46,058 nucleotides of DNA. It comes from Zobellia amurskyensis. GTDB taxonomy: Bacteria; Bacteroidota; Bacteroidia; Flavobacteriales; Flavobacteriaceae. The position numbers and the translations under genes were made by a program. Numbering within the stretch: the stretch's first letter is position 1; each line of letters begins with the position of its first letter. Positions 34,930-43,825 of this stretch are shown here, piece after piece. Below the pieces are notes generated by a model, which saw only the letters and a program-made list of their open reading frames with translations, ran no database searches and was not told the DNA's origin. The stretch covers positions 1-46,058 of the forward strand of contig NZ_RCNR01000037.1 in NCBI RefSeq assembly GCF_009725985.1, in the 5' to 3' direction.

Positions 34930-35602
34930 AGAGGGTCAAAAAATCATTCTGATTACCTTTTTTATTGTCGCTGTAATTATTCTTGGCTCACAATATGCTA
35001 TTGACATTCCTTGGCTGCGAATGGTAATTCAACTAATCGCTGTTGTATTCCTTATCCTAATTTTACAGTTCTTTAGAAACCCAACACGTAGAGCGGCAAA
35101 AAACTTTGATGAAATTTTAGCGCCCGTAGATGGTAAAGTCGTTGTTATTGAAGAGGTTGAAGAAACAGAGTTTTTTAAGGATAAACGTATGCAGGTTTCT
35201 ATTTTCATGTCTCCTACTAACGTTCATGTTACACGTTATCCGGCTAGTGGAAGTGTAAAATATTCAAAATATCATCCTGGGAAATATTTGGTTGCTTGGC
35301 ATCCTAAATCCAGTACGGAGAACGAACGCACAACCGTAGTTATACGCACACCTAAGTTTGGAGACATCCTTTACAGACAGATTGCTGGTGCCTTAGCAAG
35401 GCGTATAGTTAATTATGCAGAAGAGGGCGATAACGTTCAACAAGGCGAAGATGCCGGTTTTATAAAATTTGGATCTAGAGTAGATTTATTCTTGCCTCTA
35501 GATTGTGTCATTACCGTTAAGCTAAACCAAAAAGTAATCGGTGCAGAAACTTGTGTTGCCGCTGTTCTAAAAAAGAATGAAGAAGGAGAAATTACATATT
35601 GA
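34919..35602 (+). CDS. psd: Phosphatidylserine decarboxylase family protein
   Basis: The 227-residue protein has N-terminal hydrophobic segments (about 10-24 and 35-51), FRNPTRRAA, LAPVDGKVVVIEEV, IFMSPTNVHVTRYPASG, and the self-cleavage site FIKFGSRVDLFLP (Gly185-Ser186), where the pyruvoyl group forms. Its length fits the short, membrane-anchored class of PSD. It turns phosphatidylserine into phosphatidylethanolamine. No pssA is in the window. It overlaps cdsA by 11 and the next gene by 26 bases, so the three are translationally coupled. Confidence 0.94.
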   Translation: MFHREGQKIILITFFIVAVIILGSQYAIDIPWLRMVIQLIAVVFLILILQFFRNPTRRAAKNFDEILAPVDGKVVVIEEVEETEFFKDKRMQVSIFMSPTNVHVTRYPASGSVKYSKYHPGKYLVAWHPKSSTENERTTVVIRTPKFGDILYRQIAGALARRIVNYAEEGDNVQQGEDAGFIKFGSRVDLFLPLDCVITVKLNQKVIGAETCVAAVLKKNEEGEITY

Positions 35603-35843
35603 TTTCGACAAGGCGGTAGAGTTTATGAACAACTTTACCGAACCCTTACCTGCAGACCTATTGCTTAAGCTCTATGCCTATTACAAAATAGCTAATAGAA
35701 ACTATAGCAATCCAGGTAGTAGCACACCTTTAATCAATGCTTTTAAAGCAAACGCTCTTATACAGGCTAAAAGTATTAAGCGAAACGATGCTATGAAAGC
35801 ATACATTAAACTCGTTAAAAACGAAGTTAGAAAAAAGCACTAG
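35577..35843 (+). CDS. Acyl-CoA-binding protein (ACBP)
   Basis: The 88-residue protein has the four-helix ACBP pattern: DFDKAVEFMNNF, LLLKLYAYYKIANRNY (the Tyr/Lys pair that holds the CoA part), FKANALIQAKSI, and NDAMKAYIKLVKNEV. Such proteins bind long-chain acyl-CoA in the cytosol. They are general in eukaryotes but patchy in bacteria. The 26-base overlap with psd places it firmly in a phospholipid operon, where it could deliver or buffer acyl-CoA. The loop between helices 2 and 3 differs from the eukaryotic form. Confidence 0.82.
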   Translation: MKKEKLHIDFDKAVEFMNNFTEPLPADLLLKLYAYYKIANRNYSNPGSSTPLINAFKANALIQAKSIKRNDAMKAYIKLVKNEVRKKH

Positions 35844-35872
35844 CCTCCTTTATACTTATTTTCAGAACTATC

Positions 35873-36634
35873 TTACTCGTATAAATCTTCCGTATCGGCT
35901 ATACATAGCTCATAGATAAAATTGCCCATTTTTTGGGTTACATCATTAAAAAACCGTTCCCCTTTTTCTTTAGTGGATTTATGCGGATTACCTACGCCGG
36001 TATCTTCACTTATCTTTGACCATTCTCTCTCTGCCCAAGCCCAACCTTCTGAAAAAGATTTAATTTTATATTTTTTGGACGCTCCATCTCCCCATTTTAT
36101 TCTTGGCAGCACCAAGTCCGGTCTTAAATGAAGCATCAAACTAGTTTCCATCTCATCTGCATGATCTCCTTTTTCTTCAAAATACAAGTCCTTGTCAAGC
36201 ACTCCCGGAAAGAAGCAGAAACTAATAAACATTTTAGGAAACTTGTATCCCAGCTCCCTAACTAAAGGTTTAAAATTGTTACCTCCGTGACCATTAAAAA
36301 TCAATAATTTATATATACCCTGTCTATTGAGAACCTCTACTATATCGGTTAAAATAGCAAGCTGGGTACTCGGGTTTAAATTAATATCGAGATACACATC
36401 AGATTGCCCTGTATTAACCCCAAATGGAAGCGTAGGCAACACAATAGGCTTCCCTCCTGCTTCCCAAGCCACCTTTGCCGATTCGGCTGTCATATAATCA
36501 GCCTGAATGTTATCCGTTGCATACGGCAAATGATAATTATGAGCCTCCGTTGCACCCCAAGGCAATATGGCTAAATCAAAATTTTCATCTTTTAGGGCTT
36601 CCCAATTCGTTTCTGCTAAAATATAAGGTCTCAT
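35873..36634 (-). CDS. Creatininase family amidohydrolase
   Basis: The 253-residue protein has metal-binding motifs of the creatininase family: ILPWGATEAHNYHLPYATD (Glu, His, Asp), FNGHGGNNFKPLVRELG (His), and GDHADEMETSLMLHL (Asp, Glu). Family members cleave cyclic amides or formamides (creatinine, FAPy in flavin and F420 pathways), so the substrate is open. It stands alone, convergent with the ACBP gene with a 29-base gap. Confidence 0.9.
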   Translation of the reverse strand: MRPYILAETNWEALKDENFDLAILPWGATEAHNYHLPYATDNIQADYMTAESAKVAWEAGGKPIVLPTLPFGVNTGQSDVYLDINLNPSTQLAILTDIVEVLNRQGIYKLLIFNGHGGNNFKPLVRELGYKFPKMFISFCFFPGVLDKDLYFEEKGDHADEMETSLMLHLRPDLVLPRIKWGDGASKKYKIKSFSEGWAWAEREWSKISEDTGVGNPHKSTKEKGERFFNDVTQKMGNFIYELCIADTEDLYE

Positions 36635-36666
36635 AATATTTCTTATTTATAAACTTGTGGTAACGC

Positions 36667-36686
36667 TTCAATTGAGCTCATTTGAA
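36667..36686. repeat. 20-base palindrome upstream of the creatininase gene
   Basis: TTCAATTGAGCTCATTTGAA is an inverted repeat with a single mismatched pair, 33 bases before the creatininase ATG. It could be an operator; no regulator is evident. Confidence 0.35.
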
Positions 36687-36706
36687 CATAATTCAACGAA
36701 TAATAA

Positions 36707-37975
36707 CTAAGCTATTGTATTTCTTTTAGAGATTGAAGATTCAAAATACGTGAAATATATTCCCGAGAACATAGTAATCAAAAAGTAAAAAACCACAAGC
36801 CAACTTCCAAAGGAAATATAACTATTTAGTCCAAACCAATCACCTGTAAAGAAAATCAACACCAATCCCAAAACTCCCCTGACCAACTCCAAGTAAACCG
36901 CATATAGTTTTCGGTCCATCAAAGTAGTGTACCCATAAATGCCCGTAAACACAATAAACCCGAATATCAGAAGGCCACTTACTCCAATATTTGAAAAATT
37001 ATAGAACATAAACCACAAAAACAATGTAGTAGTTATCAGTTGAAAAACTGCATATACTCGTAAAGCATCAGATGCCGGTGTTTCATATCGTCTAAAACCG
37101 TACACATCTTCAATTATTGCTATTGGATATTTTTCTTTAACATCATTAGGTCTCCAACCTGTTGGCATAAACCAAATACGAACCTTGTCATAATAATTTT
37201 TAGTACGCCAAGCATCTTGTAGTAACCGCCAGAAATGCTGAAAGTTGATAGCTATTGGATTCCATGTGGAAGCTGGTTTTAGTACTCCAAATTGAGGAGG
37301 AACATCATCTAACTCTTCTTGAAACGTTCCAAACCAACGGTCCCAAACACAAAGAATCTGTCCTAAATTTTTATCTATATACTCAGGATTTATAGCGTGG
37401 TGCACTCTGTGCTGGGATGGAGTAACAATAATATATTCTGCCCAACCCATCTTACCTATGTGCTGGGTATGGTACCAAAATTGTGCAAAAAGATGAATAG
37501 GGGCCAATATAGCTATTACTTCATTGGGAATTCCCAAAACAGCTGCAGGTAGTATTAACAAAGGAAAATAGCCTACCAAATTAGAAATAGGCTGTCTTAA
37601 AGCGCAAGCCAGATTAAATTCTTCACTACTGTGATGTATAACATGTTGATTCCAGAAAAGATTCACTTTATGATTTAGGCGGTGATTCCAGTACCCTGCA
37701 AAATCAATGACTATAAAAGCCGCTAACCATAAAATCCACGTGCTTTCCATTTTAAAAACCGCCAAATGTTCCAGTAAAAAAGGATAGGTTACCAGTATAA
37801 ATCCTAGCCCCAAGGTGTCTTTAATAATATTTGTAAAACCTGAGCTTATGCTCGAAACCGAATCCATTACTTTATGCTTCTGGTCCTTTACAAAATATCC
37901 ATAACCTATCTCAATAACCAAAAGCACTACAAAAAAAGGAATAGCATACAAAAGTGCCTGAGCATAAGTTTCCAC
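36707..37975 (-). CDS. Sterol desaturase / fatty acid hydroxylase family protein
   Basis: The 422-residue membrane oxidase has about eight hydrophobic segments and the di-iron His clusters of the family: WNHRLNH, NQHVIHHSSEEFN, and SQHRVHHAINP, followed by YIDKNLGQILCVWDRWFGTF. The C-terminal 100 residues add further membrane helices of unknown role. Such enzymes hydroxylate or desaturate lipids with O2. The start is a GTG (METYAQALLYAIPFF) since no suitable ATG is available. The substrate is unknown. Confidence 0.88.
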   Translation of the reverse strand: METYAQALLYAIPFFVVLLVIEIGYGYFVKDQKHKVMDSVSSISSGFTNIIKDTLGLGFILVTYPFLLEHLAVFKMESTWILWLAAFIVIDFAGYWNHRLNHKVNLFWNQHVIHHSSEEFNLACALRQPISNLVGYFPLLILPAAVLGIPNEVIAILAPIHLFAQFWYHTQHIGKMGWAEYIIVTPSQHRVHHAINPEYIDKNLGQILCVWDRWFGTFQEELDDVPPQFGVLKPASTWNPIAINFQHFWRLLQDAWRTKNYYDKVRIWFMPTGWRPNDVKEKYPIAIIEDVYGFRRYETPASDALRVYAVFQLITTTLFLWFMFYNFSNIGVSGLLIFGFIVFTGIYGYTTLMDRKLYAVYLELVRGVLGLVLIFFTGDWFGLNSYISFGSWLVVFYFLITMFSGIYFTYFESSISKRNTIA

Positions 37976-38034
37976 TTATTGGAGTTTTAAGTTAAAATGG
38001 ATTAAACAATAGCTAACACATCTAGTTTAGCAAT

Positions 38035-38049
38035 ATATTCACTGAATAT
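38035..38049. repeat. 15-base palindrome upstream of the sterol desaturase gene
   Basis: ATATTCA-C-TGAATAT is a perfect inverted repeat about 60 bases before the GTG start. Its half-sites ATTCA/TGAAT also occur, in opposite order, in the putative TetR sites nearby. Confidence 0.35.
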
Positions 38050-38052
38050 GGT

Positions 38053-38646
38053 TTAATTAAAAGGACCTACCATGATATGTGCACGAAAAGTACCTGGGTC
38101 CATGAGCCAAGGCATACCCTTTTCGTGAGGTTTAGACGGTAAACCTGTAGATTGTGTCGTAGCAAAAGGAGTATAAATAACATACCGGTACTGCCCATCT
38201 GCCAATTCCCCTGTTTTCTTATTATAGGCCTCATCGCTACCATAATAAATATATAACATGCTAGGAACTATAGGCATCTGCCATTTACCTGCAGCAACCT
38301 CTGCCCCTTGAATCTCTCGCTTTTCTTTGGTATTCTTACCTTCTGCGGTCAACTCTCTCCCTCTTTTCATAAAGGGCTCCAAAGCCTTGGAATAGCACGC
38401 AACACTAATTCCTTCTTTAGCAGGGTCATCTCCAATACACACCAAATTATTAGTTCCTTCTCTCAAGATTACCAAGCCCCCAGAGCTATCATACCCGTAG
38501 ACCATGGCTGCTTCCTTATCTGCCTCTGGCGCAGGTAAAACAGCAGTTTTAATTTGGACTTCAGTAGATAAAACATGAGTCTTAGGTTCTTGTGAAGTCA
38601 CATAAGAGATAGACAAAAGAGCTGTTAGAAATACAAATTTTTTCAT
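38053..38646 (-). CDS. Secreted protein of unknown function
   Basis: The 197-residue protein has a signal peptide (MKKFVFLTALLSISYVTSQ). The mature part includes YGYDSSGGLVILREGTNNLVC, VACYSKALEPFMKRGRELTA, PSMLYIYYGSDEAYN and a C-terminal PWLMDPGTFRAHIMVGPFN. There is no membrane helix and no catalytic motif I recognise. I do not know the family. It should be periplasmic. It lies between the TetR gene and the sterol desaturase gene on the same strand and could be under TetR control. Confidence 0.75.
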   Translation of the reverse strand: MKKFVFLTALLSISYVTSQEPKTHVLSTEVQIKTAVLPAPEADKEAAMVYGYDSSGGLVILREGTNNLVCIGDDPAKEGISVACYSKALEPFMKRGRELTAEGKNTKEKREIQGAEVAAGKWQMPIVPSMLYIYYGSDEAYNKKTGELADGQYRYVIYTPFATTQSTGLPSKPHEKGMPWLMDPGTFRAHIMVGPFN

Positions 38647-38898
38647 GTGATGTTGGTTTTACCTAAATATAAACATGAAAAATGAATTTTGGATAGTTAC
38701 AATACAAAATTTACGAGACCTCTAAAAAAGAAGGACCCCTATGCCATATTGTGGGGGAACAATTAAAATCATGACAAACGGGGCCTCCAATGACTTAAGC
38801 AGATTAGACAGTTTCAAAAAATAAGTTTCCAAGTAAGACTATGGAGCTATTATAATCTAATTTTTGATGTCATTACACTGATAAGACATTACAATATA

Positions 38899-38932
38899 CG
38901 TTTATAAATGAATACTGATTCATTTATAAACG
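38899..38932. promoter_or_regulatory. Long perfect inverted repeat downstream of tetR, operator-like
   Basis: The arms CGTTTATAAATGAAT (38899-38913) and ATTCATTTATAAACG (38918-38932) are fully complementary across the spacer ACTG. The core TGAAT-N4-ATTCA is the same as in the site upstream of the TetR gene. It could be a TetR operator or a hairpin at the end of the tetR message; the lack of a T run favours the first. Confidence 0.55.
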
Positions 38933-38940
38933 TTAAAATT

Positions 38941-39510
38941 TTATGATTTAATAGCATCCCAACAGACATGAAAAGATTGCTCAATTATTGCATCTGTTAA
39001 GACTACTTTATCTATTGCCATTTGTCTGGCCAGTGTATTGGCGTAACCATATAATAACGGTACCAACAGACAATTATCCATGTTCTTAATTATTAACTCC
39101 TCTTTTCCTTGATCCAACAAATCTTTTATAAAATTTAAAAATTGCTTATCCAGATTACTCGTTTCTTCGGAAACAAATGATGAATACCTAAACTGATGCA
39201 TAAAAATAACTTCACAACTATTGGAAACACGGAACTTTAAGACATTTGACCAAATAACAAAAAACTGTTTTTTTAAAGGCAAATGTTGTATTGATGGAAG
39301 TAGAGAAAGTGTCCCGCTTATGAGCAAGTGCTTGTAAAGCTCGTTCAAGAGTTGTTCTTTACTATCAAAATAAATATATAACGTTCCACAGGCCATTTTA
39401 GCCTTTTTTGCAATGGATGACATGGTAAGTCTGCTCAACCCTAATTCTGAAGTCAGCTTAGTAGTTGCCTCAAAAATAGTATTGACTTTAGTATCATCTT
39501 TAACTCTCAC
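38941..39510 (-). CDS. TetR/AcrR family transcriptional regulator
   Basis: The 189-residue protein has the TetR DNA-binding start: TIFEATTKLTSELGLSRLTM, SSIAKKAKMACGTLYIYFDS, KEQLLNELYKHLL. The C-terminal ligand domain (about 70-189) has no family label I can give. The start is GTG at 39510; the only nearby ATG is followed at once by a stop. Matching palindromes lie on both sides of the gene, so autoregulation is likely. Candidate targets are the secreted protein and the desaturase to its left. Confidence 0.92.
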   Translation of the reverse strand: MRVKDDTKVNTIFEATTKLTSELGLSRLTMSSIAKKAKMACGTLYIYFDSKEQLLNELYKHLLISGTLSLLPSIQHLPLKKQFFVIWSNVLKFRVSNSCEVIFMHQFRYSSFVSEETSNLDKQFLNFIKDLLDQGKEELIIKNMDNCLLVPLLYGYANTLARQMAIDKVVLTDAIIEQSFHVCWDAIKS

Positions 39511-39532
39511 ATTACTAATATAGCAATTAAAG

Positions 39533-39546
39533 TGAATCGATATTCA
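39533..39546. promoter_or_regulatory. Putative TetR operator upstream of tetR
   Basis: TGAAT-CGAT-ATTCA lies 23 bases before the GTG start, where a repressor would block its own promoter. The bases to its right (ATTCATTAATAA) resemble the right arm of the palindrome at 38918 (ATTCATTTATAA). Confidence 0.6.
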
Positions 39547-39581
39547 TTAATAATTTACGCACCAATCAAGTACCTAAGGCC

Positions 39582-39602
39582 AAAAACCCCTGAATACAGG
39601 GG
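39582..39602 (-). terminator. Minus-strand terminator between the zinc-ribbon gene and tetR
   Basis: On the minus strand, CCCCTG-TATT-CAGGGG is followed by five T. It would stop leftward transcription before tetR. The only leftward gene to the right is valS, whose end has no terminator of its own. Confidence 0.6.
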
Positions 39603-39623
39603 AAACTACCACAATCTATATGA

Positions 39624-39631
39624 TAACTTTG
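39624..39631 (+). promoter_or_regulatory. -7 promoter box of the zinc-ribbon gene
   Basis: TAACTTTG matches TAnnTTTG, 59 bases before the ATG at 39691. No -33 TTTG at the right distance. Confidence 0.4.
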
Positions 39632-39690
39632 ACGTTACTTGATAACAATAAGTTATTACAAGATTAACCCGTACTCTTAACTCTAGGTGT

Positions 39691-40530
39691 ATGATTTTCT
39701 TTTTTGGAACACGTTCCAGCAAAATAAAAGAGCGACGATTAAAAAGAACGACTTGTTCTTATTGCCAGTCTCAGGATTCTTTTACGGTTAATACCTATGG
39801 CACATACTTTCATTTGTTCTGGATACCCCTCTTTCCCTTATTCAAAAAGCATATTGCAGAATGTAACCATTGCAAAAAGAGTTTTTCGTTTGCCGAGTTT
39901 ACGCCTCAAATGCTAAAGAGCCTTGAAGTAGAAAACAATATCAATCCTGCAAAAAGACCTATTTGGCAGGGCTGTGGGTGCTTAATTTTAACCGTGTTCT
40001 TTTTAATTGTATTTTCTATATCACTTTACGGGGTATATACACGTTCCGGTGATTCATCCAATGTGATAAAAGTGGACCCTAGAAAAGAATTGCTGGATGC
40101 AGATTTCAAAAAGATGACGCAATTATTACAAAGGGGAAAGGATTCAATATCTATTTCCTTAAAAACTTGCGTGGACTATAATATTGTAAGCGGTCTAGAA
40201 ACTGAGAACATTTCTTACTTTACCAGACAAAATGAAGACAAACTCTTAGTTCTTTTAAAAATTAAAGATATAAAAAAGGTAAAGGCCGAATTTAGAAAAG
40301 ATATCCTTGACATTGTAGAGGATTGCATTTTTCAACTAGACAAAAACAAAATATTCAACGAGCTTTATATTGGAGTTGAAGGAAAATGGAATACCGTATT
40401 AATTCGTACCCCTACGCAAGAAGATATTAGCGGACGTTTTGCCGACAAATACAAGTTACTTTCCTTTTATGGTAATGATAGCCTTAAACAATCCAAAACA
40501 AAACAGCCGGATACCCTAAAAATAGAATAA
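39691..40530 (+). CDS. Zinc-ribbon, single-pass membrane protein of unknown function
   Basis: The 279-residue protein has an N-terminal zinc ribbon with two CxxC pairs (TTCSYCQSQDS and AECNHCKKSFSF), separated by the hydrophobic stretch TYFHLFWIPLFPLF. A membrane helix follows at about 97-113 (LILTVFFLIVFSISLYGVY), then a soluble, lysine-rich C-terminal half with no recognised domain. The ribbon may bind zinc in the cytoplasm. It stands alone and converges on valS with a 26-base gap lacking a terminator. Confidence 0.75.
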   Translation: MIFFFGTRSSKIKERRLKRTTCSYCQSQDSFTVNTYGTYFHLFWIPLFPLFKKHIAECNHCKKSFSFAEFTPQMLKSLEVENNINPAKRPIWQGCGCLILTVFFLIVFSISLYGVYTRSGDSSNVIKVDPRKELLDADFKKMTQLLQRGKDSISISLKTCVDYNIVSGLETENISYFTRQNEDKLLVLLKIKDIKKVKAEFRKDILDIVEDCIFQLDKNKIFNELYIGVEGKWNTVLIRTPTQEDISGRFADKYKLLSFYGNDSLKQSKTKQPDTLKIE

Positions 40531-40556
40531 CCGACTGTTCTTAGTTTTATAAATGT

Positions 40557-43187
40557 TTACCCCAAACTGGCCAAACTTTTCTCTAACGTCTCAATTTTAG
40601 CCTCTGCATCTGCCTGTTTCTGACGCTCTATCGTTATAACTTTTTCTGGTGCGTTGCTCACAAAACGTTCATTTGAAAGTTTCTTTTGAACAGATTTCAA
40701 GAATCCTTTGGTGTATTTCAGCTCTTCCTCAATTTTCTTGATTTCGGCCTCAACATCAATTGCACCGCTCATAGGCACAAAATACTCATTACTTTTTACA
40801 CGGAAGGACAAAGCTCCATCTACCGTAGCATCCACATAAGACACCTCAGCTACATTGGTCAGTTTTTCTATAACCACATCCCAGGTTTTAGCAAAGTTTC
40901 CTTCATTTAGAACCATAAGTTCCAAACTCTCCTTCATTGGAATATTCTTTTCCTTTCTAATGTTCCTAACACCGGACACCACTTCTGCAGCCACATCAAA
41001 ACTCTCAATAAGGGCTTCATCAACCTTTTGGATTTTTGGCCATTGCGCCACTACTAAAGCGTTCTCTGGTGTACGCTCTGTAATATGCTGCCAAACCTCT
41101 TCCGTTAAGAACGGCATAAACGGATGTAACAGTTTTAAGTTTTGTTCAAATAAAGTAATTACTGCTTCGTAAGTTGTTCTATCTATTGGCTTTTGATAGT
41201 CTGGCTTAATTATTTCCAATAACCAAGAACTATAATCGTCCCAGACCAACTTGTAAATAGCCATTAAAGCATCGGAAATACGATACTTACTAAAATGATC
41301 CTCAATCTCAACTAAGGTTTTATTGAATTTGGCCTTATACCACTCAATACCCAGTTTTGAAGCTTCAGGCTGTGGCAGATCTGCAATTTCCCACCCTTTC
41401 AACAAACGGAAACCGTTCCATATTTTATTAGCGAAATTCTTACCCTGTTGACATAAATCTTCATCAAACATTAAATCGTTACCCGCGGCAGAACTTAATA
41501 AAAGCCCAACACGGACACCATCTGCTCCATAATCTTCTATCAACTTAAGTGCATCAGGTGAGTTCCCCAACGACTTGGACATTTTTCTACGTTGTTTATC
41601 ACGTACTAGCCCCGTAAAATATACATTTTGAAAAGGACGCTCATCGCGGTACTCATACCCCGAAATAATCATTCTAGCTACCCAGAAGAATATAATATCC
41701 GGACCGGTTACCAAATCATTGGTAGGGTAATAATAGTTGACCTCATCGTTATCCGGCTCTAAAATACCATTAAACACACTTATTGGCCACAGCCAAGAAG
41801 AAAACCAAGTATCCAATGCATCTTCATCCTGTCTTAGATCAGCTTCTGTCAAATTGGCATTACCTGACTTTTCTTGTGCCAGTTTTAAAGCATCACCAAT
41901 AGTCTCTGCAACTACAAAATCTTCTTGTCCGTCACCAAAGTAAAATGCAGGAATTTGTTGTCCCCACCATAATTGACGTGAAATGTTCCAATCACGAATG
42001 TTCTCCATCCAATGGCGATAGGTATTCTCAAACTTTTTAGGAAAGAATTTTACTTCTTCCGTTTCAAGCACCGATTTGATGGCAGGCTTAACCAAGTCTT
42101 CCATTTTTAAGAACCACTGATCACTAAGACGTGGTTCAATAACGGCTTTGGTTCGCTCAGAAGTACCTACTTTATTAACATAGTTCTCCTTTTTCACCAA
42201 AAAGCCCTTTTCCTCAAGCTCCTTGGTAATCTCTTTACGAACAACAAAACGGTCTTTTCCTTCGTAGTGCAATCCAAAGGAGTTTAGCGTAGCATTGGCA
42301 TTAAAAATATCTATAGTTTCAAGATTATGTTTTTCTCCTAATGCCTTATCGTTAATATCATGTGCCGGTGTTATTTTTAGACAACCGGTACCAAATTCAA
42401 TATCAACATACTCATCTTCTATAATAGGTATTACTCTACCGGAAATAGGCACAATAACTTTTTTTCCCTGTAAATGTCGGTAACGCTCGTCATTAGGGTT
42501 AATGCAAATAGCGGTATCACCCAAAATAGTCTCAGGTCTTGTTGTAGCTATGGTTACGCGCTCATCCGAACCTTCAATAGGGTATGACAAATAATATAGG
42601 AGCCCTTGTTTTTCTTCATAAATCACCTCTTCATCAGATAGTGTTGTTTGCGCTTCCGGATCCCAATTTACCATACGGTGCCCCCTGTAGATCAAACCTT
42701 TATTGAACAAATCAACAAATACTTTAATCACGGACTGATACATATCATCATCCATGGTAAATTTCGTACGTTTCCAATCACACGAAGCACCCAGTTTTTT
42801 AAGTTGTCCTAGAATCACTCCACCATATTCATCTGTCCAGTCCCACGCGTGTTTTAGAAACTCCTCACGACTTAAATCGGCTTTATCTATACCTTCGGAT
42901 TTCAATTTTGCCACAACTTTAGCCTCTGTGGCAATAGAAGCGTGATCCATTCCTGGTACCCAGCATGCATTCTTACCCATTAAACGCGCTCTCCTAATCA
43001 ACACATCTTGTATTGTATTGTTAAGCATATGCCCCATATGCAGTACTCCTGTAACATTTGGTGGCGGTATTACAATAGTGTAAGGCTCTCTCTCATCTGG
43101 GGTTGATGAAAAATAATCGTGCTCCATCCAGTAATCATACCAGTGGTTTTCAGCTTTTAAAGAGTCATATTTAGAAGGGATATCCAT
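40557..43187 (-). CDS. valS: Valyl-tRNA synthetase
   Basis: The 876-residue class I synthetase has [17 protein letters not shown] (HIGH box), an editing domain ([16 protein letters not shown]), [12 protein letters not shown], the KMSKS loop ([11 protein letters not shown] near 535), an anticodon-binding domain, and a C-terminal coiled coil (about 810-876, [20 protein letters not shown]). Complete and of normal length. A near-consensus promoter leaves a 5' UTR of about 109 bases with two small hairpins; I see no Val-rich leader peptide in it. Confidence 0.97.
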   Translation of the reverse strand: MDIPSKYDSLKAENHWYDYWMEHDYFSSTPDEREPYTIVIPPPNVTGVLHMGHMLNNTIQDVLIRRARLMGKNACWVPGMDHASIATEAKVVAKLKSEGIDKADLSREEFLKHAWDWTDEYGGVILGQLKKLGASCDWKRTKFTMDDDMYQSVIKVFVDLFNKGLIYRGHRMVNWDPEAQTTLSDEEVIYEEKQGLLYYLSYPIEGSDERVTIATTRPETILGDTAICINPNDERYRHLQGKKVIVPISGRVIPIIEDEYVDIEFGTGCLKITPAHDINDKALGEKHNLETIDIFNANATLNSFGLHYEGKDRFVVRKEITKELEEKGFLVKKENYVNKVGTSERTKAVIEPRLSDQWFLKMEDLVKPAIKSVLETEEVKFFPKKFENTYRHWMENIRDWNISRQLWWGQQIPAFYFGDGQEDFVVAETIGDALKLAQEKSGNANLTEADLRQDEDALDTWFSSWLWPISVFNGILEPDNDEVNYYYPTNDLVTGPDIIFFWVARMIISGYEYRDERPFQNVYFTGLVRDKQRRKMSKSLGNSPDALKLIEDYGADGVRVGLLLSSAAGNDLMFDEDLCQQGKNFANKIWNGFRLLKGWEIADLPQPEASKLGIEWYKAKFNKTLVEIEDHFSKYRISDALMAIYKLVWDDYSSWLLEIIKPDYQKPIDRTTYEAVITLFEQNLKLLHPFMPFLTEEVWQHITERTPENALVVAQWPKIQKVDEALIESFDVAAEVVSGVRNIRKEKNIPMKESLELMVLNEGNFAKTWDVVIEKLTNVAEVSYVDATVDGALSFRVKSNEYFVPMSGAIDVEAEIKKIEEELKYTKGFLKSVQKKLSNERFVSNAPEKVITIERQKQADAEAKIETLEKSLASLG

Positions 43188-43299
43188 ATTTTTGGAACGG
43201 TTTTTGTCTAAGAAATGTCGGTCCTAACAATAAAAGACCGAAATAAGAAGTTGCGTTGTTATTAAATTATGGCAATTTTGCCTAGTTTCAAATACGAAA

Positions 43300-43329
43300 C
43301 AAAAATAAGTAACGTTAACAGATAACAAA
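43300..43329 (-). promoter_or_regulatory. valS promoter
   Basis: On the minus strand TTTG (43329-43326) and TATTTTTG (43307-43300) are separated by 18 bases, one short of the usual 19-21. The -33 box is back-to-back with that of the DUF1573 gene. Confidence 0.55.
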
Positions 43330-43334
43330 AGAAT

Positions 43335-43366
43335 TTTGGAGGTTCATCTGAAAAGATTTATTTTTG
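43335..43366 (+). promoter_or_regulatory. DUF1573 gene promoter (TTTG-N20-TATTTTTG)
   Basis: TTTG at 43335-43338 and TATTTTTG at 43359-43366 are 20 bases apart, a full match to the Bacteroidota promoter. Expected start near 43370, 18 bases before the ATG. Confidence 0.8.
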
Positions 43367-43387
43367 AGATTCCCTAAATTTAACAAA

Positions 43388-43774
43388 ATGAAAAAAATAG
43401 TACTCGTATTATTTGTTGGCCTAATGGGATTAACCCTTACCGCACAGGACAAGGCTGCCAAAATCGAATTCAAATCTGAAACCGTAGATTACGGTGAAAT
43501 TCAAAAAGGAGCCGATGGAGTTCGTGTTTTTGAATTTACGAATACCGGCCAAGCGCCTTTGATTATAAGCAAAGTAAGCTCTAGCTGTGGGTGTACCATT
43601 CCTAAAAAGCCCGAAGACCCAATTTTACCGGGTAAAACAGGTGAGATTTCCGTAAAATATGACACCAACCGTGTAGGTCCTATTAGAAAGGCCATTACCG
43701 TTATCTCTAATGCAGATACACCTACTAAGGTTCTTAAAATTAAAGGTGAGGTTAAAGCCGCTGACGGCAAATAA
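43388..43774 (+). CDS. DUF1573 domain secreted protein
   Basis: The ATG at 43388 gives a 128-residue protein with a signal peptide (MKKIVLVLFVGLMGLTLTAQ); an upstream in-frame TTG is inside the -7 box and cannot be used. The mature part is one DUF1573 domain, an Ig-like fold of the ASPM/SPD-2/Hydin type: VDYGEIQKGADGVRVFEFTN, GQAPLIISKVSSSCGCTIP, LPGKTGEISVKYDTNRVGP. The Cys pair CGC is typical. Location is periplasmic or surface; function unknown. Confidence 0.9.
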   Translation: MKKIVLVLFVGLMGLTLTAQDKAAKIEFKSETVDYGEIQKGADGVRVFEFTNTGQAPLIISKVSSSCGCTIPKKPEDPILPGKTGEISVKYDTNRVGPIRKAITVISNADTPTKVLKIKGEVKAADGK

Positions 43775-43798
43775 CATTATCTCATAACTCATAACAAG

Positions 43799-43825
43799 AC
43801 CCCGATCGAAAGATTGGGGTTTTTT
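43799..43825 (+). terminator. Rho-independent terminator of the DUF1573 gene
   Basis: The stem ACCCCGATC / GATTGGGGT (one G-T pair) closes a GAAA tetraloop (43808-43811) and is followed by T6. The T run touches the stop codon of the convergent protease gene. Confidence 0.85.

Noticed and set aside
38741-38824. A 27-codon plus-strand ORF in the gap between the secreted unknown protein and tetR.
   Set aside because: No promoter, no ribosome-loading signal, no recognisable composition, and its length is within chance expectation. I see nothing else certain in 38647-38898.
43188-43299. valS leader examined for a T-box or Val-rich leader peptide like that of the trp operon.
   Set aside because: No start codon followed by Val codons and no T-box-like bulge were seen, only two short hairpins.
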